The position numbers were made by a program, and so were the translations under genes. This document shows, one piece after another, positions 1-7,545 of a stretch of 41,347 nt of DNA (position 1 is the stretch's first letter; every line of letters begins with the position of its first letter). The stretch is from Beijerinckiaceae bacterium (GTDB lineage: Bacteria > Pseudomonadota > Alphaproteobacteria > Rhizobiales > Beijerinckiaceae). A model generated the notes under the pieces. That model saw only the letters and a program-made list of their open reading frames with translations. It was not told where the DNA came from and did no database searches. The stretch is taken from positions 1 through 41,347 of the forward strand of contig JAPJMW010000144.1 of the NCBI GenBank assembly GCA_026461505.1, given 5' to 3'.

Positions 1-267
1 CAAAAACGCTGGGCATGGGCCAAAGCGGCTCTTGGGCTTTCGATGTTTGAGTCGACCTTAGCCGTGACCCAATCAAAGGCTCATGAGGCGGCAGAATTTG
101 CTTCCCAAATCGCGCAAGGCAATAATCCAGAGCACGCAGCCGTGCTTCTAGCTCAAGCCATCGCTTCTGAATGGACCGTGCTTTTTGCTATTTTCACGCT
201 CTGTCTGGCTCAAACTGCGCTGGGTATATGGCGGCCAAGGCTTGAATTGAAGCGCAGTGACGCTTGA
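1..267 (+). CDS. C-terminal part of a small membrane protein (cut by window edge)
   Basis: The reading frame is open from the first base, so the ATG at 43 is probably internal and the true start lies outside the window. The visible 88 residues contain a hydrophobic stretch near the edge (WAWAKAALGLSMF), a polar middle rich in Ala, Glu and Gln, and a second hydrophobic segment (WTVLFAIFTLCLAQTALGIW) followed by the basic end RPRLELKR. This pattern fits the last two membrane spans of a small multi-span inner-membrane protein. It resembles conserved rhizobial membrane proteins of unknown function, but that resemblance is from memory only. No catalytic motif is visible. Confidence 0.6.
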   Translation, partial: QKRWAWAKAALGLSMFESTLAVTQSKAHEAAEFASQIAQGNNPEHAAVLLAQAIASEWTVLFAIFTLCLAQTALGIWRPRLELKRSDA

Positions 268-434
268 TTGCCCTTTTAAACGAATGACCGAGAAGCTAAG
301 ACACGAGCCATCCGAATGATAATTTCCCGTGATTTGCCCTTAAATTCTCTTTTCTTATCGGTCGCTTCGACCTAGATAGGAAGCACGGAAATAATGCATA
401 TCGACGACTTTTTTTCTGGATTGAGGACTGCATC

Positions 435-962
435 ATGTCACGCCTTTCACCATTTCATCTCGGTCTTGCAGCCGCTCTTGCTTTGACGCTAGGTGCCTGC
501 AACACGACAAGCCAACCTAAAATGTCGAGCGCCAATGTTACCGTGCGCGATCAATCAGCCGAAGGCTTGGCGGCGTTGAACAAGTTCCGCGCCAGCCACG
601 GCCTCGGCCCTGTTGTGATCGACGCCAATCTGATTGAAGTAGCAAAGTATCAATCAATGGCAATGGCTGCACGTGATGCATTGACCCATGAAGTTTCGGG
701 TGATTTCACGAGCCGTATCAATGGCGCAGGCTTTACCAATTCTGCTGCGGTTGAGAATGTAGGCGCGTCCCACGATTCAGCGGTTGATGCCATCAATTCT
801 TGGATTAATTCGCCCTATCACAAAGAAAACATGCTGATGAAGGATGCAACGCGCATGGGAATGGCGCGGGCTGACTCACCTAATTCCCGTTATCGGAACT
901 ACTGGACGCTCGACCTGACATCCGATGCAGCGGGTGCGAGCGCTAAAATGGCTTCAAATTAA
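435..962 (+). CDS. CAP (SCP/PR-1) domain lipoprotein
   Basis: A 175-residue exported protein. Residues 1-22 form a lipoprotein signal with lipobox LGAC, so Cys22 would be lipidated and the protein anchored in the envelope. The rest is a CAP domain: NKFRASHGLGPV opens the fold, followed by the usual cavity residues His85 (in LTHEVSGDF), Glu107 (in ENVG) and His129 (in WINSPYHKENML). Bacterial CAP proteins are secreted or envelope proteins whose biochemical role is mostly unknown, so no substrate is proposed. The start is supported by a GAGGA Shine-Dalgarno about 9 nt upstream. Two hairpins follow the stop codon and isolate the gene from its convergent neighbour. Confidence 0.85.
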   Translation: MSRLSPFHLGLAAALALTLGACNTTSQPKMSSANVTVRDQSAEGLAALNKFRASHGLGPVVIDANLIEVAKYQSMAMAARDALTHEVSGDFTSRINGAGFTNSAAVENVGASHDSAVDAINSWINSPYHKENMLMKDATRMGMARADSPNSRYRNYWTLDLTSDAAGASAKMASN

Positions 963-987
963 AACCCGCTGCGAGGAGCAGCGGGTT
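963..987 (+). terminator. Hairpin just after the CAP gene
   Basis: AACCCGCTGC (963-972) pairs perfectly with GCAGCGGGTT (978-987) around a 5-nt loop and starts directly after the stop codon. The following bases (ATATTACC) are not a real U-tract. This may be an RNA-stabilising hairpin acting with the stronger terminator 25 nt downstream. Confidence 0.5.
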
Positions 988-1010
988 ATATTACCTCATA
1001 TCCCATTCAA

Positions 1011-1040
1011 AGCTCCCGCTACCTAAGCGGGGGCTTTTTT
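1011..1040 (+). terminator. Rho-independent terminator of the CAP gene
   Basis: AGCTCCCGCT (1011-1020) pairs with AGCGGGGGCT (1026-1035) with one G-U wobble and a 5-nt loop, and runs into six T residues (1035-1040). This is a standard intrinsic terminator for the plus strand. It abuts the stop codon of the convergent gene at 1039, so it may also serve that gene, although the T-run on the minus strand is short. Confidence 0.8.
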
Positions 1041-1473
1041 ATTTAACCATGGTGGCAATAACGCCATCATATTCAGCTTCGCTCTTGCAATAGCTGGCCT
1101 CATCATAGTTGAAGCCATAATTGCAGGTCAGCACGCGGGCTTGCTCTTCATTGCTCTTTTTGGCAACACCATAATAGGTAGCGTAAATCTTGCGCTGAAG
1201 GGCATCGACCAGAAAACGGGTTGTGACGATTTCATCCTGATGGGAAATCTTGAAGCTCACATCAAGCAGGCACTTCTTTTCCCACGACTTCTCATGTTGC
1301 ACATGTTTGAAGTCGCGAATGGTGCCACCCATTTTACCCCAAATGATACCCTGCTCATGCTCGTAATTTTTGGCTGAAGCTTCGGCGGCAGCCGAGCAGG
1401 ACGGATCTGCCCATGCAGGCGAGGAAAGGCCGGCCAACACGACCAAGGCGAAAGCAGAAGCTAATTTTGACAT
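1039..1473 (-). CDS. Small exported protein of unknown function
   Basis: A 144-residue protein with a clear Sec signal peptide (KLASAFALVVLAGLSSPAWA, probable cleavage after AWA). The mature part is hydrophilic and holds four cysteines (in PSCSA, KKCLL, LTCNY and SYCKS), which could form two disulfides in the periplasm. I recognise no family. The frame extends 13 codons further upstream, but the ATG at 1473 is preferred: it has AGAGG a few bases upstream and places the signal peptide at the N-terminus. A good promoter candidate lies about 85 nt upstream. Confidence 0.65.
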   Translation of the reverse strand: MSKLASAFALVVLAGLSSPAWADPSCSAAAEASAKNYEHEQGIIWGKMGGTIRDFKHVQHEKSWEKKCLLDVSFKISHQDEIVTTRFLVDALQRKIYATYYGVAKKSNEEQARVLTCNYGFNYDEASYCKSEAEYDGVIATMVK

Positions 1474-1556
1474 GGTGCCTCTAATTATCTGTTTTAAGCC
1501 CGTCCGCTGCACATTTACCCGCGTGCCGAACGAGTCACGTTTAAATCAATAAGCTG

Positions 1557-1586
1557 ATTATAAAGGAAATGCTTAGCTCGGCGCAA
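1557..1586 (-). promoter_or_regulatory. Candidate sigma-70 type promoter for the exported protein gene
   Basis: On the minus strand a perfect TATAAT (1562-1557) is preceded, with an 18-nt spacer, by TTGCGC (1586-1581). It points at the exported-protein gene starting at 1473. The -10 box is excellent but the -35 box is weak, and no transcript data are available. Confidence 0.4.
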
Positions 1587-1607
1587 TGGTCCGTGTTGCT
1601 TAGCTCG
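1570..1607. repeat. Pair of 11-bp direct repeats at the candidate promoter
   Basis: TGCTTAGCTCG occurs at 1570-1580 and again at 1597-1607, a spacing of 27 bp. The first copy lies between the candidate -10 and -35 boxes and the second just upstream. This is compatible with a two-site operator, or with a small duplication; nothing else supports either reading. Confidence 0.35.
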
Positions 1608-1631
1608 CCGGAAAATATCGATAAAACCCGG

Positions 1632-2129
1632 TCACGCCCCGACGGAATTAGGCTGTAGCCAAAGCGAGCCGACAATCTCACTGCCGCGATCCATCTCGAT
1701 TGTTTCATAGGCGATATTACCTCTGATTTTACCATTCGCTGAAACGGTAGCTTCATCGCAAATAATATTACCGTTCAACGTCCCCAAGATTTTCACCGAT
1801 CGCGAATTAAGATTGCCTTCGACATAGGATCCAATTTCCAAAACGATCCGAGGCGCCGTTACATTCCCGTTCACGCGTCCAAAAATGACACAGGCGCTTT
1901 CGCTTTTCACATTGCCTTCCAAATTCGTGCTAGGACCGATCACGGTTATTCCGGAGTTTTCAAAAAATTTTGAATGTTCGGATGGAATGATTGCAGGCGT
2001 CGGAATCTGCGACAAGCGATTAGACGATGCGATAGGCAAATTTGACGCCGCGAGAGCTTCTAAAATGGCCGCATTAAAATCCGGCATTTCTGCTTCAGTT
2101 TCATCGAAATTTTTTAAGGAATTTTCCAT
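1632..2129 (-). CDS. Bactofilin family cytoskeletal protein (second of tandem pair)
   Basis: A 165-residue protein. The N-terminal ~65 residues are polar and probably disordered, followed by a bactofilin core from about residue 66 (ENSGITVIGPSTNLEGNVKS) to the end. The core shows the repeating hydrophobic-Gly pattern of the right-handed beta-helix, for example GRVNGNVTAPRIVLEIGS and LNGNIICDEATVSANGK. Bactofilins polymerise without nucleotide and scaffold cell-wall enzymes, stalks or membrane patches. The gene follows its paralogue at 2159-2641 by 29 nt on the same strand, so the two are probably co-transcribed and may co-polymerise. No membrane segment is visible. Confidence 0.85.
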   Translation of the reverse strand: MENSLKNFDETEAEMPDFNAAILEALAASNLPIASSNRLSQIPTPAIIPSEHSKFFENSGITVIGPSTNLEGNVKSESACVIFGRVNGNVTAPRIVLEIGSYVEGNLNSRSVKILGTLNGNIICDEATVSANGKIRGNIAYETIEMDRGSEIVGSLWLQPNSVGA

Positions 2130-2158
2130 CGTATTGACCTAAACTCGCAGCCCATAAA

Positions 2159-2641
2159 TCAGCGATTTTGCGGCTTTAAATTGCTAATGACATGCGCGCC
2201 GCGTTCCATTGAAATCGAGCCATATAATATATCACCAGTGACATGCGCATCGGCCAGAAGCGATACACTATCTGCGGTTATATTGCCTGTTAAACTACCC
2301 TGAACCTGCGCCGTATTGGCTTGAATATTGCCACCCATCGACGACCCAAGATCTAAGATTACTTCTATCGCGGTAACGTCGCCTTCCATACGGCCAACAA
2401 CGCGGCAAACACCCTTACTCGTGATCGAGCCTTTGAATTCCGCATCTGGTCCAATAATCGTCTGGCCGACGGGCACGGGCTCGACATGCAGAATGGGGGT
2501 CCGAGGCGGAAAAGAAAGCTCGGCTACAGACGCTTCATTTTTGAGGCCATCAAAATGAGCTTCCTCATTGACCAGAGCCGATGGCGTTAACCCGCCAGCT
2601 GCAGCCAAATCCTTTCGATTTTTCTTACCAAACCAAACCAT
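2159..2641 (-). CDS. Bactofilin family cytoskeletal protein (first of tandem pair)
   Basis: A 160-residue bactofilin. It has a short basic N-terminus (MVWFGKKNRKD) that could touch the membrane, a low-complexity linker, then the beta-helix core from about residue 62 (TIIGPDAEFKGSITSKGV) with GRMEGDVTAIEVILDLGSS and QGSLTGNITADSVSLLADA. The core aligns by eye with the downstream gene, so the pair looks like an old duplication. The ATG at 2641 is chosen over an in-frame TTG at 2674, because the latter would add an odd Cys/Gly-rich leader. It would be the first gene of a two-gene operon. The cellular target cannot be told from the sequence. Confidence 0.85.
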   Translation of the reverse strand: MVWFGKKNRKDLAAAGGLTPSALVNEEAHFDGLKNEASVAELSFPPRTPILHVEPVPVGQTIIGPDAEFKGSITSKGVCRVVGRMEGDVTAIEVILDLGSSMGGNIQANTAQVQGSLTGNITADSVSLLADAHVTGDILYGSISMERGAHVISNLKPQNR

Positions 2642-2982
2642 AACAACCCCGCACCCAAAACCTGCACAAACCAACTGGTAGAAAAGCCAGACAGCCCGTC
2701 CTAAAGCCTGAACTTATGAGCTCTATCTTCATCCTCTGTCGGATGCGGTCAATGGAAGGAAAATCGAGCCTATAAATACTCTAAATCACAGAAATGCATG
2801 AATTTGGATGTCACAATGCTCAATTGCAGCAAATTATCGGTATTTTTAACGGCTGGAGATGAGCAACATCCTCCATAATCGTCTAATTGCGTGATTGTGA
2901 CACGTGTAGCCATCCCCTGTAGAATTGCAGTTAATCACCGTCATCCACAGGTAGAACGACGCAATAACGTCTCATTTTTCAA
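2642..2982. other. Gene-poor stretch upstream of the bactofilin operon
   Basis: About 340 bp with no convincing reading frame, tRNA or long inverted repeat. It must hold the promoter of the minus-strand bactofilin operon, but I could not pick a convincing -35/-10 pair. A short GACG-loop-CGTC palindrome lies at 2958-2971, just past the candidate small ORF that follows. Confidence 0.5.
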
Positions 2983-3099
2983 TTAATGCTCGCCACATGG
3001 CTCGTTGGTTTTCATCATTTTGTTAGCAAGAACAGGCTTACGTGAGCGCGTATCCATGGCATAAGGGCGCCGCATTACCCAAAAAGGTTCTTTACCCAT
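2983..3099 (-). CDS. Candidate 38-residue small protein, divergent from the ABC-F gene
   Basis: On the minus strand an ATG at 3099 (or an adjacent in-frame ATG at 3102) opens 38 codons ending with TAA at 2983. The peptide begins MGKEPFWVMRRPYAMD and ends KMMKTNEPCGEH; it is basic and Met-rich and uses codons common in its neighbours. GAGG at 3112-3109 lies 6 and 9 nt from the two ATGs, a better ribosome site than that of the ABC-F gene on the other strand. The upstream ATG overlaps the ABC-F start codon. I recognise no family, and an ORF this short can arise by chance, so coding status is uncertain. Confidence 0.4.
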   Translation of the reverse strand: MGKEPFWVMRRPYAMDTRSRKPVLANKMMKTNEPCGEH

Positions 3100-3100
3100 C

Positions 3101-4723
3101 ATGATCCGCCTCGAAAATATCAGCAAACAAAACGGCCACCAAATTCTCTTTATCGAAGCCTCAGCATCTCTGCTCAAAGGCGAGAAAATCGGACTGGTTG
3201 GTCCTAATGGCGCCGGTAAAACAACGCTTTTCCGAATGATCACGGGGCAAGAGCTTCCCGATGAAGGGCAAGTTGCTGTCGATCGCGGTGTATCGATTGG
3301 CTATTTCAGTCAAGATGTTGGCGAAATGTCGGGCCGAAGTGCAGTTGCCGAAGTCATGGAGGGTGCAGGCCCTGTGAGCGCTGTTGCAGCGGAGCTCAAA
3401 GAACTTGAGTCTGCGATGGCTGATCCTGATCAAGCCGACAAAATGGACGAGATCATTGAACGTTACGGCGAAGTCCAAGCCCGATTTGAAGAGCTCGATG
3501 GGTACGAGCAAGAAGGCCGCGCGCGCGAAGTTCTCTCCGGCTTGAGCTTCAGCCAGGAGATGATGGAAGGCGATGTCGGCAAACTCTCCGGTGGTTGGAA
3601 AATGCGCGTCGCCTTGGGCCGCATTCTTCTCATGCGCCCCGATGTTATGCTGCTCGACGAGCCATCGAACCATCTTGATCTTGAAAGCCTCATCTGGCTC
3701 GAAGATTTTCTAAAAAACTATGATGGTGCTCTCTTTATGACCTCGCATGACCGCGAATTCATGAACCGTATCGTCAATAAAATTATCGAAATCGACGGCG
3801 GCGGTTTAACGAGCTATTCCGGAGATTACGAATTTTATGAGCAACAGCGCGCGATGGCGGAAAAGCAGCAACAGGCGCAATTTGAACGCCAGCAAGCGAT
3901 GCTTGCTAAGGAAATCAAATTTATCGAACGGTTCAAAGCGCGGGCTTCACACGCCGCCCAAGTGCAAAGCCGTGTCAAAAAACTCGAAAAAATTGATCGT
4001 GTTGAACCACCAAAACGGCGTCAAACCGTCGTGTTTGAATTTCCCCCAGCGCCCCGCTCGGGTGATGCTATTGTCAGCTTGAAAAACGTCCATAAAAGCT
4101 ATGGCAGCAAGCGCATTTATGAAGGCCTCGATTTTCAAATCGGTCGACGCGAGCGCTGGTGCGTGATGGGCGTGAATGGCGCAGGCAAATCCACTTTGTT
4201 AAAACTCATCACCGGAACAACAGAGCCGGATGATGGTCAAGTCTCGGTCGGCTCCAGCGTCAAGATGGCCTATTTCGCCCAACACGCGATGGAATTGCTC
4301 GATGGCGAACGCACCGTCTTTCAATCGTTAGAAGACGCGTTCCCGCAAGCCGGCCAAGGCTCGCTGCGTTCGCTTGCCGGTTGCTTTGGTTTTTCCGGCG
4401 ATGATGTCGAAAAGCGTTGCCGCGTTTTATCGGGTGGTGAAAAGGCACGGCTTGTGATGGCAATCATGTTGTTTGATCCACCCAATTTTCTTGTGCTTGA
4501 TGAGCCGACCAACCATCTCGATATGACCACCAAGGAAATGCTGATCTCCGCCCTTTCGCAATATGAGGGTACGATGCTTTTTGTCTCGCATGATCGACAC
4601 TTTTTAGCAGCCCTCTCCAACCGTGTGTTGGAGCTTACGCCAGATGGTATCCATCAGTATGGCGGCGGCTATACCGAATATGTGGAGCGCACGGGCCAGG
4701 AAGCGCCGGGGTTGCGGGGGTAA
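3101..4723 (+). CDS. ABC-F family ATP-binding protein
   Basis: A 540-residue protein with two fused ABC ATPase domains and no membrane segment, the layout of ABC-F translation factors that act at the ribosomal E site. Domain 1 has Walker A GPNGAGKT (34-41), signature LSGGWK and Walker B LLLDEPSNHLD (about 183). A charged, Gln/Lys-rich linker (about 235-310) matches the P-site tRNA interaction motif region. Domain 2 has Walker A GVNGAGKS (about 355), LSGGEK and LVLDEPTNHLD (about 464). Both domains keep all ATPase motifs. The length and lack of a C-terminal extension are closer to YbiT/EttA-like members than to Uup, but the subfamily cannot be fixed by eye. The nearest Shine-Dalgarno (AAGG, 13 nt away) is weak. 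Confidence 0.9.
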   Translation: MIRLENISKQNGHQILFIEASASLLKGEKIGLVGPNGAGKTTLFRMITGQELPDEGQVAVDRGVSIGYFSQDVGEMSGRSAVAEVMEGAGPVSAVAAELKELESAMADPDQADKMDEIIERYGEVQARFEELDGYEQEGRAREVLSGLSFSQEMMEGDVGKLSGGWKMRVALGRILLMRPDVMLLDEPSNHLDLESLIWLEDFLKNYDGALFMTSHDREFMNRIVNKIIEIDGGGLTSYSGDYEFYEQQRAMAEKQQQAQFERQQAMLAKEIKFIERFKARASHAAQVQSRVKKLEKIDRVEPPKRRQTVVFEFPPAPRSGDAIVSLKNVHKSYGSKRIYEGLDFQIGRRERWCVMGVNGAGKSTLLKLITGTTEPDDGQVSVGSSVKMAYFAQHAMELLDGERTVFQSLEDAFPQAGQGSLRSLAGCFGFSGDDVEKRCRVLSGGEKARLVMAIMLFDPPNFLVLDEPTNHLDMTTKEMLISALSQYEGTMLFVSHDRHFLAALSNRVLELTPDGIHQYGGGYTEYVERTGQEAPGLRG

Positions 4724-4733
4724 GTAGGATTGT

Positions 4734-4815
4734 CCTCATGGTGAGCCACGAAGCATCGTGTCGAAACACGGCTACCGTCCTTCGACTCACGGCTATGCCG
4801 TGGCTCAGGATGAGG
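4734..4815. repeat. Palindromic intergenic repeat
   Basis: CCTCATGGTGAGCCACG (4734-4750) and CGTGGCTCAGGATGAGG (4799-4815) form 17-bp inverted arms with two mismatches. The interior contains two smaller hairpins: CGTGT/ACACG at 4757-4770 and CACGGC/GCCGTG at 4788-4802. The 82-bp element lies between the convergent ABC-F and livF genes. The CCTCAGGATGAGG-type end is familiar from dispersed intergenic palindromes in Hyphomicrobiales genomes. It might also end transcription from either side, but it lacks a T-run. Confidence 0.7.
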
Positions 4816-4825
4816 GGGTACTTAT

Positions 4826-5548
4826 CTAATGCCCGCCGCCTAGATATGCAGCCTTAACAGCCGGATCATTCTGCAACGCGCTGGCTTCGCCTGACGTGCG
4901 AATATGGCCGTTTTCCATCACATAGCCAAAGTCTGACACATCCAAAGCCGCCGCTGCAAATTGCTCAACCAGCAGCATCGTAATATTGGCCTTTTTCAAG
5001 CGCTCAATCGTGTGAAAAATTTCTTCCACCAATCGCGGCGAAAGCCCCATGGATGGCTCGTCCAATAAAAGGACATCAGGGTTCAACATCAGCGCACGGG
5101 CCATCGCCAGCATTTGCTGTTCGCCGCCCGAAAGCGTTCCGGCCAATTGGGCTTTGCGTTCTTTCAACCGCGGAAACAGTTCAAACATCCGATTGATGTC
5201 ACCATCCACATCGCCTTTGGCCCGCATACCCGTGAGGCGGGGAAAGGCACCGAGCAGCAGATTGTCCATCACAGGCAAGGTCGAAAACACGCGTCGACCT
5301 TCAGGGGAATGCGCGAGGCCAAGCCGCGTAATATCATGCGAGGTAAGCCCCGTAATATTCTTGCCGCCCAATAGAATGGAACCGCTCTCGGGCTTTAGCA
5401 TACCAGAAAGTGCGCGCAGCGTTGTTGTCTTGCCCGCACCATTTGAGCCAATGAGAGCAACCGTTTTGCCTTTCGGCACATGAATGGATATGCCGTGCAG
5501 CACCTTCACTTTGCCATAGCCTGCAACGAGATTGTCGATCTTCAACAT
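4826..5548 (-). CDS. livF: Branched-chain amino acid type ABC transporter, ATPase LivF
   Basis: A 240-residue cytoplasmic ATPase of the LivF type. It has Walker A GSNGAGKT (34-41), signature LSGGEQQ (138-144), Walker B LLLDEPS (158-164) and the H-loop region replaced by LLVEQF, as is typical of LivF. It pairs with the LivG domain encoded just upstream to power uptake through LivH/LivM. It is the last gene of the transporter operon, 12 nt after livMG, with a strong GGGAGAG ribosome site. The family imports leucine, isoleucine and valine but also many other amino acids, amides and aromatic acids, so the substrate is not settled. Confidence 0.93.
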   Translation of the reverse strand: MLKIDNLVAGYGKVKVLHGISIHVPKGKTVALIGSNGAGKTTTLRALSGMLKPESGSILLGGKNITGLTSHDITRLGLAHSPEGRRVFSTLPVMDNLLLGAFPRLTGMRAKGDVDGDINRMFELFPRLKERKAQLAGTLSGGEQQMLAMARALMLNPDVLLLDEPSMGLSPRLVEEIFHTIERLKKANITMLLVEQFAAAALDVSDFGYVMENGHIRTSGEASALQNDPAVKAAYLGGGH

Positions 5549-5560
5549 GACTCTCTCCCT

Positions 5561-7540
5561 TTAAGCAGGTTGGGCAGCAGAGCTGCCGCCAAGATAGGCT
5601 TCAATCACGCGCGGATTACGCTGCACATCAGCTGGCAATCCTTCGGCAATCTTCTGGCCGAAATCGAGCACCGTCACCGTATCGCAAAGGCTCATCACCA
5701 CATCCATGTGGTGTTCGATCAGCACAATCGTTAATCCGGCTTCGCGGATTTTGCGGATGATCGCCATGAGTTCAACAATATCGGGCGCGGTTAATCCGGC
5801 CGCTGGCTCATCGAGCAATAGAAGGCGCGGATCAAGCGCCAGCGCGCGGCTGATTTCGAGCAGGCGTTGCTTGCCATAAGGCAGGTTGCGCGCCTCCTCT
5901 GTCGCTAAACCATCAAGTCCCGTAAAGCGCAAAATATTCATCGCGCGTGCACGCGCCCTCGCCTCTTCATTCCGCGCCAGAGAGGTTCTTAACGCCACGC
6001 TGAAAAAGTCAGATTTGTAGGAATGGTGTAAACCCACCATCACATTCTCCAAAACGCTCAACTCACCAAAGAGCTGAACATTTTGGAAAGTACGAGCAAT
6101 ACCCTTCAACGCGATTTCGGGACTTTTCAAACCAGCCATCGCATGTCCACCAAAGCTAATGGCACCGGATGTCGGCACATAGATACCGGTGAGCACATTC
6201 ATCATCGTGCTTTTCCCGGAACCATTCGGACCAATCAAACCATGGATCGTACCGGGCTTCACCGACAGTGAAACACCATCAATGGCTTTGAGGCCACCAA
6301 ACTGCATCAAGATGCTTTCAACCGAAAGAAGGGCATCGGCTTGAGCAGTAGATGCAGCTTGTACGGTAATCGCCTGCGTTTCTGGCGCATTGGATAACGC
6401 TGTATCGATATCCAATACTTTGCCACGTTTCGCCCAAAGTTGCGAAAGGAAGCCAACAATTCCTTCCGGCAAATAATAGACGACGAACAAGATCATTACC
6501 CCGAAAATCGCGAGCTTGTAATCCGTGATTTTCTGGAGCAGTAGCGAGAATACGAAGAAGATCACACATAAAATAACGGGTATCAAAATCCGAACGGCAT
6601 TCTCCCGATCGCGATAAAGACTAATGCCACCGACAACAATCGCCAAAGCGGCAATCGCGCCCGCGATCATTCGGAACAGCGCAATATCGGCCAAGAGATT
6701 AGGCAGGAATACGATGATAACGGCACCAAGAATTGGCCCTAACCGTGATTTACGGCCACCCATCGTAACAGCCAGCAAGAATTGAACAGAGAGTTCAAAG
6801 GTAAAATTATTAGGCGCTACATATTGTTCCGAATAGGCAAAGAGAACGCCCGCAAGCCCGGATAATGCGGCAGACAGAACAAACGCGATCACTTTGTGTT
6901 TATAAACACTCACCCCCATGCAATCCGATGCAATGGGACTGTCGCGCAAGGCTTCAAAGGCGCGGCCATAATGAGAGGCCAATACACGATTGATCACGAT
7001 GATCGTTAGCAGTAAGGCCGCAGCTGTTACATAGAAAAATTCCATCTCCTTCATGCGTTTGAAGGACATGTCGAGGAAGGGCAGCATATTGCTGTAAGGC
7101 CGAAGGTCTAAAAAGATTGGCGTATTAAATTTAACGCCCAACGGGCCATTGGTGAGATCAACCATCTCATTGATCAAGATTTGAATAATCGTACCAAAGG
7201 CCAAGGTCACCATAGCCAAATAAGGCCCTGTCACCCGTAACGCAGGCAACGCCAATAGCGCGCCAAAACCTGCTGTAACCACAATCGCAATCGGAATGGC
7301 TGCCCAAAATCCGATGCCAAAATGCATCGATAAAACCGCGGCTGTATAGGCACCAATGCCAAGCAGTGCCGCATGACCAATCGAAACTTCGCCCGTATAG
7401 CCAAACACGACATCAAGGCCGAGCGTAACGATGGAGAAAATCGCAATCGTGACGCAGAGATGGAGATAGTAAGGGCTCGTCATGCCAAAGGGGAGAAGCG
7501 CAATCGCCGCAATGGCAAGGATCCAGAAGAGTCTCGACAT
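5561..7540 (-). CDS. Fused ABC transporter permease-ATPase (LivM-LivG)
   Basis: One 659-residue chain joins the LivM permease (about 1-390) to the LivG ATPase (about 405-655). The LivM part has the family core GYTGEVSIGHAALLGIGAY and LPALRVTGPYLAMVTLAFG. The LivG part has Walker A GPNGSGKS (about 435), signature LPYGKQRLLEISRAL and Walker B LLLLDEPAAGL. Between LPNLLAD and the last LivM helix (KLAIFGVMILFVVYYLPEGI) there are about 55 extra, largely hydrophobic residues, probably two added membrane spans before the ATPase. The ATG at 7540 is preferred over a TTG at 7549 because AAGG then sits 10 nt away. LivM-LivG fusions are known in rhizobia. Confidence 0.9.
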   Translation of the reverse strand: MSRLFWILAIAAIALLPFGMTSPYYLHLCVTIAIFSIVTLGLDVVFGYTGEVSIGHAALLGIGAYTAAVLSMHFGIGFWAAIPIAIVVTAGFGALLALPALRVTGPYLAMVTLAFGTIIQILINEMVDLTNGPLGVKFNTPIFLDLRPYSNMLPFLDMSFKRMKEMEFFYVTAAALLLTIIVINRVLASHYGRAFEALRDSPIASDCMGVSVYKHKVIAFVLSAALSGLAGVLFAYSEQYVAPNNFTFELSVQFLLAVTMGGRKSRLGPILGAVIIVFLPNLLADIALFRMIAGAIAALAIVVGGISLYRDRENAVRILIPVILCVIFFVFSLLLQKITDYKLAIFGVMILFVVYYLPEGIVGFLSQLWAKRGKVLDIDTALSNAPETQAITVQAASTAQADALLSVESILMQFGGLKAIDGVSLSVKPGTIHGLIGPNGSGKSTMMNVLTGIYVPTSGAISFGGHAMAGLKSPEIALKGIARTFQNVQLFGELSVLENVMVGLHHSYKSDFFSVALRTSLARNEEARARARAMNILRFTGLDGLATEEARNLPYGKQRLLEISRALALDPRLLLLDEPAAGLTAPDIVELMAIIRKIREAGLTIVLIEHHMDVVMSLCDTVTVLDFGQKIAEGLPADVQRNPRVIEAYLGGSSAAQPA

Positions 7541-7545
7541 CGTGC

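Noticed and set aside
2642-3100. Possible structured RNA in the gene-poor stretch upstream of the ABC-F gene
   Set aside because: No long paired stems or recognised riboswitch core could be found by eye; only short palindromes occur.
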